From Candidatus Aenigmatarchaeota archaeon (GTDB taxonomy: Archaea > Aenigmatarchaeota > Aenigmatarchaeia > QMZP01): a stretch of DNA of 22,586 nt. Of the stretch, positions 15,878 through 22,586 are shown piece after piece. Below the pieces are notes generated by a model. It was not told the origin of the DNA, did no database searches, and saw only the letters and a list, made by a program, of their open reading frames with translations. A program made the position numbers and the translations under genes. The first letter of the stretch is position 1. Every line of letters begins with the position of its first letter. The stretch is from contig DAOVFN010000001.1 of assembly GCA_030672885.1 (NCBI GenBank), forward strand, positions 1 to 22,586, read 5' to 3'.

Positions 15878-16504
15878 TTACTTAGAAGTCACTAATTTTA
15901 AATCCTCTATGCAGTGCGCGTCAGAATCGGTCACCAGAGTGGCGCCGAGCTCCCTGCAGGCATCAAGGAAGCTGGGAGGTGACGGGTATTTCAGGCTGTC
16001 CTCGATAAGGACATGTCTCATTATGCACTCCCTTATTATGCTGTGGTAATCAGCGGTGGTGAAGTCGGCCAGCTTGAAGAAGGTGGCTGGGTGGCCCCAG
16101 ATGTCAATCCTGGGGTGCTTGAGTGCGCTGAACAGTGTCCTGATAAGGCCGTCTTTGGGGGCAGCGGGAAAATCGTGGAAGCTGGCTATGACTATTTCGA
16201 CCTTTTCAAGGACATCCCGGGAGACGTCAAGGCTGCCCGAGGAGTCGAGTACCTTGGCCTCGCAGCCTGCCAGGATTTTGAGTCTCGGGTAGAGCTGTCT
16301 GGCTTCCTGGATGTCCGAGAGAAAGCCATCATGGTTATAGAAGAGCACCCTGCGGACATGTTCTGAGAAGCATATGAGTCTGAGGCCGTTCTGGATGGCC
16401 TGCTCGCACATCTCCTTTACGCTGTTTGAGCCGTCGGTGTAGCTTGTGTGGACATGGAAGTCCCCTGTCTCCAGACAGTCCCTGTAGCGCTCCCAGTTCT
16501 TCAT
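15878..16504 (-). CDS. PHP-domain metal-dependent phosphoesterase
   Basis: 208 residues. All four PHP motifs are visible: DFHVHTSYTDG (His17, His19), FSEHVRRV (Glu48, His49), GCEAKV (Glu82) with IASFHDF and IWGHPATFF, and VTDSDAHCIEDL near the C-terminus. These ligate a three-metal centre. Relatives include histidinol-phosphate phosphatase, the PHP domain of polymerases and RNase AM-like enzymes. The protein is short and stand-alone, so a small-molecule or oligonucleotide phosphoesterase is likely. The start at 16504 has GGTGATT upstream. It is divergent from a nitroreductase pseudogene and is followed by structured repeat A. The substrate cannot be told from this context. Confidence 0.92.
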   Translation of the reverse strand: MKNWERYRDCLETGDFHVHTSYTDGSNSVKEMCEQAIQNGLRLICFSEHVRRVLFYNHDGFLSDIQEARQLYPRLKILAGCEAKVLDSSGSLDVSRDVLEKVEIVIASFHDFPAAPKDGLIRTLFSALKHPRIDIWGHPATFFKLADFTTADYHSIIRECIMRHVLIEDSLKYPSPPSFLDACRELGATLVTDSDAHCIEDLKLVTSK

Positions 16505-16540
16505 GGAATCACCAATATTTAATTTGAGGGGTTAAATTGT

Positions 16541-16836
16541 TTGGTATGGGATGCAACGGTGTGCATAAAGGGAAGGGTGTCTGTGAGGAAGTTCAGGAAC
16601 GAGCCCATACCGGACATGGTCATGGATGAAATTCTCGATGCTGCGATTGCTGCCCCGTCCGCCGGGAACTGCCAGAGCTGGGAGTTCGTTGTTGTGGGGG
16701 AGAAGGAGAACGAGAACTGCTTGCCAGGGCCGCCATAGGACAGGAATTCATAGGGAAGGCCCCTGTTGTGGTGGTGTGCATGAAAATGCAGAGAGGTGGC
16801 CACTGAAGGGGTTTGTCCACAGGGAGCGCTTCTGAG
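16541..16836 (+). pseudogene. Nitroreductase-family pseudogene (frameshifted and truncated)
   Basis: The first frame gives IKGRVSVRKFRNEPIPDMV and then AAIAAPSAGNCQSWEFVVVG, the FMN-binding start of a nitroreductase. A one-base loss after about 16711 moves the homology to another frame (ELLARAAIGQEFIGKAPVVV). A second shift near 16790 moves it again (ENAERWPLKGFVHRERF), and a TGA ends it at 16834-16836. The whole C-terminal half of the usual 170-190 residues is missing. A TTG at 16541 behind GAGGGG is the likely former start. It shares the promoter region with the divergent PHP gene. The protein is almost certainly inactive unless the shifts are sequencing errors; the missing C-terminus argues against that. 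Confidence 0.85.
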
Positions 16837-16930
16837 GAAAATGCTTTAAAAACAGGATGCCAACTATGTTGCTATAGGTAAAATACCCACTGATAAATCG
16901 TGGGCTTCCTTGCGACTTTGAGGTGAATGC

Positions 16931-17374
16931 ATGTCAGGCATAATGAAATCTGCGGTTGCCATATTCACGTTGTTAATCATGGTGCTCTCGGCAGCGGGAT
17001 TTGCCATGAACAGCGCCAGCTTCGGGGAGGCCCCCAAAACCCCTGACATACCCACGATTGTCAGGGAGCCCCTGAACACCGAGCAGCAGATACAGATACT
17101 GAGGAGCGGCCGCGTGCTCATAGAGCACTTCTATCAGGAGAACTGCACGGATTGCGTGGACAAGAACGCGCAGCTCGAGCTGTTTGCAAGCAGGCTCGAA
17201 GGCTATGTTGTTGTGAACGAGGTCGTGGGAAACGATAGCAGGCTCGATATGATTGGTGCCGGGGGGAAGATAACAGACCTCAGGGAACATGCGCTGGATT
17301 ATGAGAGCCTCATAGGCACGTTCTGTGATGTTGCCATAGCGCAGCCCAGGGCATGCATACTCAGGGAATTCTAG
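16931..17374 (+). CDS. Exported or membrane-anchored thioredoxin-like protein
   Basis: 147 residues. Residues about 5-27 (MKSAVAIFTLLIMVLSAAG) form a signal peptide or membrane anchor. Residues about 58-115 resemble a thioredoxin fold: RVLIEHFYQENCTDCVDK places a CxxC redox pair at Cys72 and Cys75 after a beta strand, followed by a helix and a second strand (EGYVVVNEVV). Two more cysteines near the C-terminus (FCDVA, RACILREF) could form a structural disulfide. The likely job is thiol-disulfide exchange on exported proteins, which fits the Cys-containing surface proteins here. GAGGTGA precedes the ATG. The 3' end overlaps that of the convergent alaS gene by 4 bases. The short C-terminal half means the fold is not certain. 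Confidence 0.85.
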   Translation: MSGIMKSAVAIFTLLIMVLSAAGFAMNSASFGEAPKTPDIPTIVREPLNTEQQIQILRSGRVLIEHFYQENCTDCVDKNAQLELFASRLEGYVVVNEVVGNDSRLDMIGAGGKITDLREHALDYESLIGTFCDVAIAQPRACILREF

Positions 17375-20307
17375 CTTCCCTGGGGATTTCTGATGAACTT
17401 CATGAACTTGGAAAGCTCGAGCCTTCCCTGTGCGAGCTCCCTGCTGCCACCGCCCGAGCCGCCTGTCCTGTCAAGAACCTTTCTGAGCGCCCGGGATGCG
17501 TCCCCGGTGCGGCTCATGGCGATTACGTCCCCTGCCTGATTGGCCAGTATCACGGTCAGGCCGGGTTTTATCTTGAGCGCCTGGTTGGCAATCTCTATCA
17601 TGGTCTTTCTCTCACCAGAAACGACATCGAGTATCCTGTTGTCCCTGGCCCCGGCAACAAGCCTCGCGGCACTGGAACAAGCCGCCCTCTCTGTCAGGGA
17701 CTGCAGGGCCTTTTTCTGGTCCTTCCATATGCCGAACACGCATTCAGAGAGCCCCTTGAGGCCGGATATTCCCTTGGTGTGGTTGAGAAAAAACGCCTCG
17801 TCGTCCAAGGACCTGGTCCTGAGCTCGAGCGAGGACCTGAGCCCGTTGAGCTGCTCGTGGTCCTGGCCTATCTCTCTTATGAATCGCTTGAATGTTTTGG
17901 ACAGCGCCCTGGGCTCCACTGACATGGCCTCTGCGGCGGCATGGACCTCGCCGGACACGTCGCCCTCGGTCATGAGGCCCCTGGCAATCTTGCCTGCAAG
18001 AGGCGTGCCTGAAAGCGTGCGGATGATTTCCCTGGCAATGCCCTCCTGGCCGCTCATGTAGGCAAACGCCGGCTTGCCGCATGTGTAGACCAGCCGGTTG
18101 ATGCCGTCCTGTATGCGCTCTGTCCTTATTATCTTCACAAATTCTATCTCGCCTGTATGCTCGAGATGTGTCCCTGCGCAGGCCTCCACATCAAAGCCGT
18201 TGGCGGCGTTCACTACCCTGACTGTCTTGCCTGGAGAGGCCCCGCCCTGGTAGAGGGTGAAGCCATAGGCCTTCTCGGCATCGCCCCTGGGCATGAATCC
18301 GGATTTTACATGCATGTCCTTTTTTATTGTGTCATTGGTGATGCGCTCGATTTCACCGAGCTCATCGTTCGTAAAGGGCTTGTAGTGGGTGAGGTCTATC
18401 CTGGAGGTTTCCAGGGATTTCTTGGCCCCGGCCTGCCAGATGTGGGAGCCCAGCACCCTGCGGGCCGCGCCGGCAATGATGTGAGTGCATGTATGCATCT
18501 TCATGAGCGTGAAGCGCCTCTCCCAGTCTATCTCGCCCCTCACTGCCTGGCCTTTGGTGAGGCCTTGTGGCTTGTCCACTTTGTGGAGAATCACGTCATC
18601 GAGCTTTTGGACGTCGAGCACCCGGAACTCCCTGGTGCCCAACCAGAGCATTCCCATGTCAGGTGGCTGGCCTCCCCCTTCGGGATAGAAAAGCGTCTTG
18701 TCAAGGACTATCCAGTCACCCAGCCGGGCCAGCACAGTGGCATTGAATTCGCGCCTGTAGGGCTTCTCATAGAAGAGCGTGCGGGTCTTGGGCACGCCTG
18801 AGACGTCCATTCTGAGGGAATCATCCACCCTGTCCTCGCCTGCCATGTGCTTCTGGGTCAGGCTCGAATAGAACCCCTCTGGGGCAGAATACCTGATGCC
18901 CTGTTCCCTGGCAACCTTTTCTGCAAGCTCGGGCGTAATCCCATTGGATGTATAGAGCCTTGTCATGGTAGCTGAGTCTATGCTGCCCTTGCCGGATTTG
19001 AGCTCGCGCTGTATCAGGATGCCTGCTTTCTCAAGGGTCTTTTCGTATCGCTTCCTTTCTATGTCCACGATGTTGGCAAAGCTGTCCAGGCCAGAGGAAA
19101 GCTCCGGGAACATGGGGCTGAGATGCTTTATATGGAGCTCAGCCACCTTGACCAGGTCGATGTCGAATCCGAAGTCATTGATGAAGGAGAACATGCGCCT
19201 GAGCAGGACCCTCAGGTTGTATCCTCCCCCCACATTGGAGGGTATGCCTCCGTCTGTTATGGCAAACATGAGTGTCTTTGTATGGTCTGCTATCGCATAG
19301 AGCGACTGCGTGGGCTCGACAACATCGGAGAGCTCCTTGACCGTGACACCGAGTTCCCTGGCTATCCCCTCGCGGACCTTTTTTATGTTGGTGGCCTCGT
19401 CGATGTCCAGGCCAGCTGCCAGGGACGCGTAGCCATCGAGTATGCTGCTGTCCGCGAGGCCTGATTGTTTCTTGAGCCATTTCGTGACAGGGGTGAACAC
19501 CGCATCATATCCTGTTCGGGTCCCCTGGCTGAACCACACCAGTCTCTCGTGGCCCCAGCCCACGTCAATCACCTTCTTGGGAAGGTCCTTGAAGGAGGAG
19601 CCTGATTTTGTGAACTGCATGAACACCGAGTTCACGAGTTCCAGGCCGCGGGATATGGTCTCCATGGAGGGGCCGAACGCCGAGAGGTCGGGCATGGCCC
19701 AGAGGGACTCCACATAGGTGAGCTCCCTCTCGGGTATTCCCATTACGCGGCTGAGGAACTCGAAGTTGAGCTCGATGCAGCGGTCCATGAAGTAGCCCTC
19801 ATTGGGGTAGCCGAATGCGTGCTGCCCGGACATGACAAAGGATGTGTGATGCCTGCCCGTGACTCCCACGTTCTGGATGTCAGGGAACCTCAGGCACATC
19901 TGGGGCACGATGAGTGGGTTTGCAGGATATTCGAATGTCATGTTGCCCTTGTCCAGTCGCTGGAAATCCTGTATGGATGCTATGGTGAAGAAGAGATCCG
20001 GTCTCCACCGGTCTATTACAGGATAGCGCGGAACAGAGGCGTGTCCGTTCTTCATGAAGAACTTCTCGAATGCCTTCCATGCCTGGACATAGTCCCATTT
20101 CACCTTGGTTATGGGCTTTCCGATGAAGCCGTAGTCCTCGCATGGGGGATCGCCGCAGAGCTTCCTGTCAGGGTCCAGGGTCCAGAAATGCTTGTCGCAC
20201 CTGGCGCACTTCTTTCTCACAAATCCCTTGTCGCTGAAGAGTTCGGCCTTCCAGTATTTGTCCGGGGTCTTTCTGAACTTCTCTATGAGGGATTGTTTTG
20301 TAATCAT
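17371..20307 (-). CDS. alaS: Alanyl-tRNA synthetase, archaeal type
   Basis: 978 residues, at the long end for archaeal AlaRS. The archaeal N-terminal extension carries a Zn-type pair (CARC at 34-37 and CGDPPC at 51-56). The class II core shows motif 2 (CLRFPDIQNVGVTGRHHTSF) and VIDVGWGHERLVWFSQGT. The editing domain has MHTCTHIIAGAARR (His605, His609) and ACAGTHLEHTGE (Cys710, His714), the four zinc ligands that clear Ser- and Gly-tRNA. The glycine-rich C-terminal part (GGSGGGSRELAQGRLE) is the DHHA1-like domain. It charges tRNA-Ala with alanine. The ATG at 20307 follows a TATA-like ATATAATAA by about 36 bases. Structured repeat B lies directly upstream. Confidence 0.97.
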   Translation of the reverse strand: MITKQSLIEKFRKTPDKYWKAELFSDKGFVRKKCARCDKHFWTLDPDRKLCGDPPCEDYGFIGKPITKVKWDYVQAWKAFEKFFMKNGHASVPRYPVIDRWRPDLFFTIASIQDFQRLDKGNMTFEYPANPLIVPQMCLRFPDIQNVGVTGRHHTSFVMSGQHAFGYPNEGYFMDRCIELNFEFLSRVMGIPERELTYVESLWAMPDLSAFGPSMETISRGLELVNSVFMQFTKSGSSFKDLPKKVIDVGWGHERLVWFSQGTRTGYDAVFTPVTKWLKKQSGLADSSILDGYASLAAGLDIDEATNIKKVREGIARELGVTVKELSDVVEPTQSLYAIADHTKTLMFAITDGGIPSNVGGGYNLRVLLRRMFSFINDFGFDIDLVKVAELHIKHLSPMFPELSSGLDSFANIVDIERKRYEKTLEKAGILIQRELKSGKGSIDSATMTRLYTSNGITPELAEKVAREQGIRYSAPEGFYSSLTQKHMAGEDRVDDSLRMDVSGVPKTRTLFYEKPYRREFNATVLARLGDWIVLDKTLFYPEGGGQPPDMGMLWLGTREFRVLDVQKLDDVILHKVDKPQGLTKGQAVRGEIDWERRFTLMKMHTCTHIIAGAARRVLGSHIWQAGAKKSLETSRIDLTHYKPFTNDELGEIERITNDTIKKDMHVKSGFMPRGDAEKAYGFTLYQGGASPGKTVRVVNAANGFDVEACAGTHLEHTGEIEFVKIIRTERIQDGINRLVYTCGKPAFAYMSGQEGIAREIIRTLSGTPLAGKIARGLMTEGDVSGEVHAAAEAMSVEPRALSKTFKRFIREIGQDHEQLNGLRSSLELRTRSLDDEAFFLNHTKGISGLKGLSECVFGIWKDQKKALQSLTERAACSSAARLVAGARDNRILDVVSGERKTMIEIANQALKIKPGLTVILANQAGDVIAMSRTGDASRALRKVLDRTGGSGGGSRELAQGRLELSKFMKFIRNPQGS

Positions 20308-20334
20308 TGTTCCGCCTTAACCGATGCATTCCTG

Positions 20335-20450
20335 CAAATTATTATATGGTAAAGGACGTAACAAATTGGAAATTGTCCTTTGCTGGTTGTATCGGACATT
20401 GTTCCAAGGGGTTTTGTCCGATACTGGGGTTTGTCCGATACTATAATAAG
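20335..20450 (-). repeat. Structured repeat, copy B (short form), in the alaS / surface-gene spacer
   Basis: Read on the minus strand, this is homologous to copy A. From TGTCCGATAC (20389-20398) through GTCCTTTAC it matches copy A at 44 of 50 bases. The AAAGGAC/GTCCTTT pair is at 20351-20357 and 20375-20381. The partner arm GTATCGGACA occurs twice (20415-20424 and 20432-20441 as seen on the plus strand), 17 bases apart. The 114-base hairpin interior of copy A is replaced by a short C- and A-rich stretch. The minus-strand right edge merges with the alaS TATA region and the left edge with the promoter of the plus gene at 20473. Confidence 0.75.
20440..20448 (+). promoter_or_regulatory. TATA box of the right-end surface gene
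   Basis: ACTATAATA is centred about 29 bases before the ATG at 20473, and no Shine-Dalgarno is visible, so the mRNA is probably leaderless. The box abuts the second TGTCCGATAC repeat. TTAAATAATATA at 20458-20469 is too close to the ATG to be the box. Confidence 0.45.
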
Positions 20451-20472
20451 CATTGGTTAAATAATATATTAT

Positions 20473-22586
20473 ATGAAAAAAGGCCAGATGGAGTTTGTCG
20501 TTGTTATCGGGGTTCTGTTTGTTGTGTTGATAGTGGCGTTTTATGCCATATCAGGAGGGGGCATTGTTTCCAGTCCTGTTCCCGGGGGGGTGTATGACGA
20601 GCAGAAGCAGGTGGCCAATAGTGTCAGGGGTGTGATAAGGGATGCCACGGACAAGACACTCAGGACCATGATGGCCCATGGCGGATACCTGGATTCCCGC
20701 ATCCCGGGCGTGCCGATAAGCAGTGATGTGGAGCATGTCGAATTCCTTTTCATGGACATTCCCTACTGGCAGAGGTGCAACAATGTCATGTATCCTGATA
20801 TCAGGGACGTGAAATCGTGGATGGAAGCGTCCATAAAGAAGACCGTGATGGATGGCATGGGTGACATCGAGAGGCTCTATGGGAGCAGGGCCGTGTTTGA
20901 CAAGGACAGTGTCGGGGTCAGTGTGGACATCCGGGGTGATGGTGCGTTCGAGCCTGATGTGGTAGATGTCACTGTTGTCATGCCCACAACAGTGAGGGGC
21001 TATGCGCTGCCAGGAGACATCTATCCGTACAGGGCGCATATAGACACCAGGTTCGGAAGGATATATGCCTTTGCAAAGGACTTTGCCGATTCCTCTGCAG
21101 AAAACAGATACTTTGACGTGTTCACTATAACAGCCATATATTTTTCACAGGAACTGGACAGCACACATGCGAAACTTCCGACAGCGGGAGCCCTTACGCA
21201 GTGCGGGGAGGTTGTGTACAGGAGTCCGCAGCAGATAAATGACTATCTCCTGGAGATGGTGGAATACGTAATGACCTCTACGGTATGGTGGCAGCCAATG
21301 CAGCCGGCATGGTCCGGGACCAAGGGGTTCGCCATACAGGACCTGAACGGTGCTGAATATGCTGATATCAGTCCCCAGACCAAGCTGGCCGATGACTGGC
21401 TCTTTGGCCTGCATGATTTCGTGCTTGCGACCAATATCAAGATGCCGTCGCATGGCGGGTACACCGTGCCCATATGCACGGCCGTGTATAATCACGCGTA
21501 CGATTTCAACTATCCGTTCGTAATCAGGATAAAGGACCCGCATACAGGATACAACTTTAATTTCGCGAGCGAGGTGGGCATCAGGGACAGGGGGGACCAG
21601 GTAATGGAACCAGGTGATTGCGGTACCGCGGGCGCGGTCCCGTCAGATTGCGATGCGCTGTCATGCCATGGAAAGGTAAGGGTAGTGGATCATGCGGGGG
21701 CTCCCCTGAAGGGGGCCTGGGTGGTCTTTGGAGGATGCCCAGTCGGGGAAACAAACAGTAATGGATACGCTGAAAGTGACATAAAGTGCGGGGAGCAGGA
21801 GCTGTTCGTGTATCAGGATGGTGAATATGAGTTCCTTAAGAGAACGCTCCCGGCGACAGAGCTAGGCAGCACATATGTGGCTGTCCTGAACCCGGTGCGT
21901 GAGATAAGGGTGCACTTCAGGGATGTCAGCATCACAATAGACGGATACGTGTATGATTCTAAAGACCGTCCCACTTTTGTCAGCTGCGATGCATGCCAGA
22001 AAAAATGTGATATTGAGACCGTGCTTGTTCATCAGTGCAATGTCGGGCTGGTGGACAGGGAGCACGCCTTTGTGGAATTCGATAATGGGTACATGACGCT
22101 TCCAGTGACCAATGTCGATGTGGGCAGTGTCCCTGCAGGATGCAAGGACAGCGCTGACTGCAGATTCTGCGAGGAGCGCTCCGGGGAGGTGGACTCTGTG
22201 AATGCAAGCGTGAGAAACTCTATCATGAGTGCATGCAAGAACTGCGCACAGGGATGCTACGCTTCCCCGCTGGAGAGCAGCGTTGTGGACTATCTCCCGT
22301 CGGGGTATGCATATAGTGCTGATGCAAATATGTATGACTCGCTGGCGGATTACATGCTCAGGGGCGGGTTCTCTTATAGTGGGTTTGAACTGAGCAGTGA
22401 GGATAGGGATGTTTATGTATATATACCGAGGCGTTCAAGTGACAGGGGCGGGTATGGTGATTTTGAGATGAGTGGCAGTGAAAATGCCTGCCTGGTTGCG
22501 GCAATGCAGAAATGCCAGATAGACCCGGTGAGCATCGGGCGGCCCATATCCACCACGGCTGTGCTGCCGCCACCGGGATGCACATG
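20473..22586 (+). CDS. Large class III-signal surface protein (C-terminus beyond the window)
   Basis: I read this frame from the ATG at 20473 to the last base without a stop: 704 whole codons plus two bases. The N-terminus MKKGQMEFVVVIGVLFVVL is a textbook archaeal class III signal: a short basic head, K-G before Q, E at +3 and then a hydrophobic helix. The pilin peptidase would cut after Gly4. A long soluble ectodomain follows. Around residues 397-475 (SCHGKVRVVDHAGAPLKGAW and VNVxx-like strands) it resembles a carboxypeptidase-regulatory or Ig-like beta domain. After about residue 480 it is Cys-rich, with CDACQKKC, CRFCEE and CKNCAQGC clusters. A pilus-associated or surface structural role is inferred. 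It is divergent from alaS. Confidence 0.88.
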   Translation, partial: MKKGQMEFVVVIGVLFVVLIVAFYAISGGGIVSSPVPGGVYDEQKQVANSVRGVIRDATDKTLRTMMAHGGYLDSRIPGVPISSDVEHVEFLFMDIPYWQRCNNVMYPDIRDVKSWMEASIKKTVMDGMGDIERLYGSRAVFDKDSVGVSVDIRGDGAFEPDVVDVTVVMPTTVRGYALPGDIYPYRAHIDTRFGRIYAFAKDFADSSAENRYFDVFTITAIYFSQELDSTHAKLPTAGALTQCGEVVYRSPQQINDYLLEMVEYVMTSTVWWQPMQPAWSGTKGFAIQDLNGAEYADISPQTKLADDWLFGLHDFVLATNIKMPSHGGYTVPICTAVYNHAYDFNYPFVIRIKDPHTGYNFNFASEVGIRDRGDQVMEPGDCGTAGAVPSDCDALSCHGKVRVVDHAGAPLKGAWVVFGGCPVGETNSNGYAESDIKCGEQELFVYQDGEYEFLKRTLPATELGSTYVAVLNPVREIRVHFRDVSITIDGYVYDSKDRPTFVSCDACQKKCDIETVLVHQCNVGLVDREHAFVEFDNGYMTLPVTNVDVGSVPAGCKDSADCRFCEERSGEVDSVNASVRNSIMSACKNCAQGCYASPLESSVVDYLPSGYAYSADANMYDSLADYMLRGGFSYSGFELSSEDRDVYVYIPRRSSDRGGYGDFEMSGSENACLVAAMQKCQIDPVSIGRPISTTAVLPPPGCT

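Noticed and set aside
16887..16905. Small CCCAC/GTGGG hairpin before the thioredoxin-like gene
   Set aside because: A five-base stem with a nine-base loop is within chance expectation, and no function is suggested.
20389..20441. CRISPR-like array from repeated TGTCCGATAC
   Set aside because: There are only three 10-base copies, one of them inverted, with uneven spacing and no cas genes in the window.

Overview
The window is archaeal. It carries an archaeal-type alanyl-tRNA synthetase, the archaeal HMG-CoA synthase / thiolase / DUF35 gene set of the mevalonate pathway, a MinD ATPase, class III (type IV pilin-like) signal sequences, and TATA boxes that sit about 24-26 bases before several start codons (leaderless mRNAs). 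Genes inside operons instead have GGTGA-type ribosome binding sites. I cannot name the lineage from this sequence alone; an uncultivated euryarchaeal-grade or DPANN-like archaeon fits.

Layout. 1-5863 (minus): two secreted or membrane-anchored surface proteins in one operon, a short Asn/Thr-rich, sequon-packed protein followed by a giant adhesin-like protein. The giant frame is open from 5022 to the window edge (at least 1674 codons). 5963-6424 (plus): a leaderless coiled-coil/winged-helix regulator. 6553-7299 (minus): MinD. 7300-8261: an AT-richer islet with one unrecognised gene, an inverted-repeat structure and a HepT/DUF86 toxin-antitoxin remnant. 8262-11181 (minus): HMG-CoA synthase, an unknown 92-residue protein, thiolase and the DUF35 OB-fold protein in a tight operon. 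11332-15629: a surface-glycan block with a carbamoyltransferase (plus) facing a minus operon of a polyprenyl-phosphate sugar-1-phosphate transferase, an ATP-grasp enzyme and a PIG-L deacetylase. 15878-16504: PHP phosphoesterase (minus). 16541-16836: nitroreductase pseudogene. 16931-17374: exported thioredoxin-like protein. 17371-20307 (minus): alaS. 20473 to the end (plus): a second large class III-signal surface protein, open at the right edge.

The most unusual signal is non-coding. Two homologous structured repeats, 15657-15851 (plus) and 20335-20450 (minus), share a 50-base core with 44 identical bases. Each has a 10-bp inverted repeat, and the two copies differ by two compensating base-pair changes in it. 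The interior is highly variable; in one copy it holds a cluster of perfect hairpins. This looks like a structured mobile element or RNA/DNA-fold element kept under selection for pairing.

Functionally, much of the window serves the cell envelope: isoprenoid precursors (mevalonate genes), lipid-linked sugar transfer, sugar modification, and heavily glycosylatable surface proteins anchored by pilin-like N-termini.
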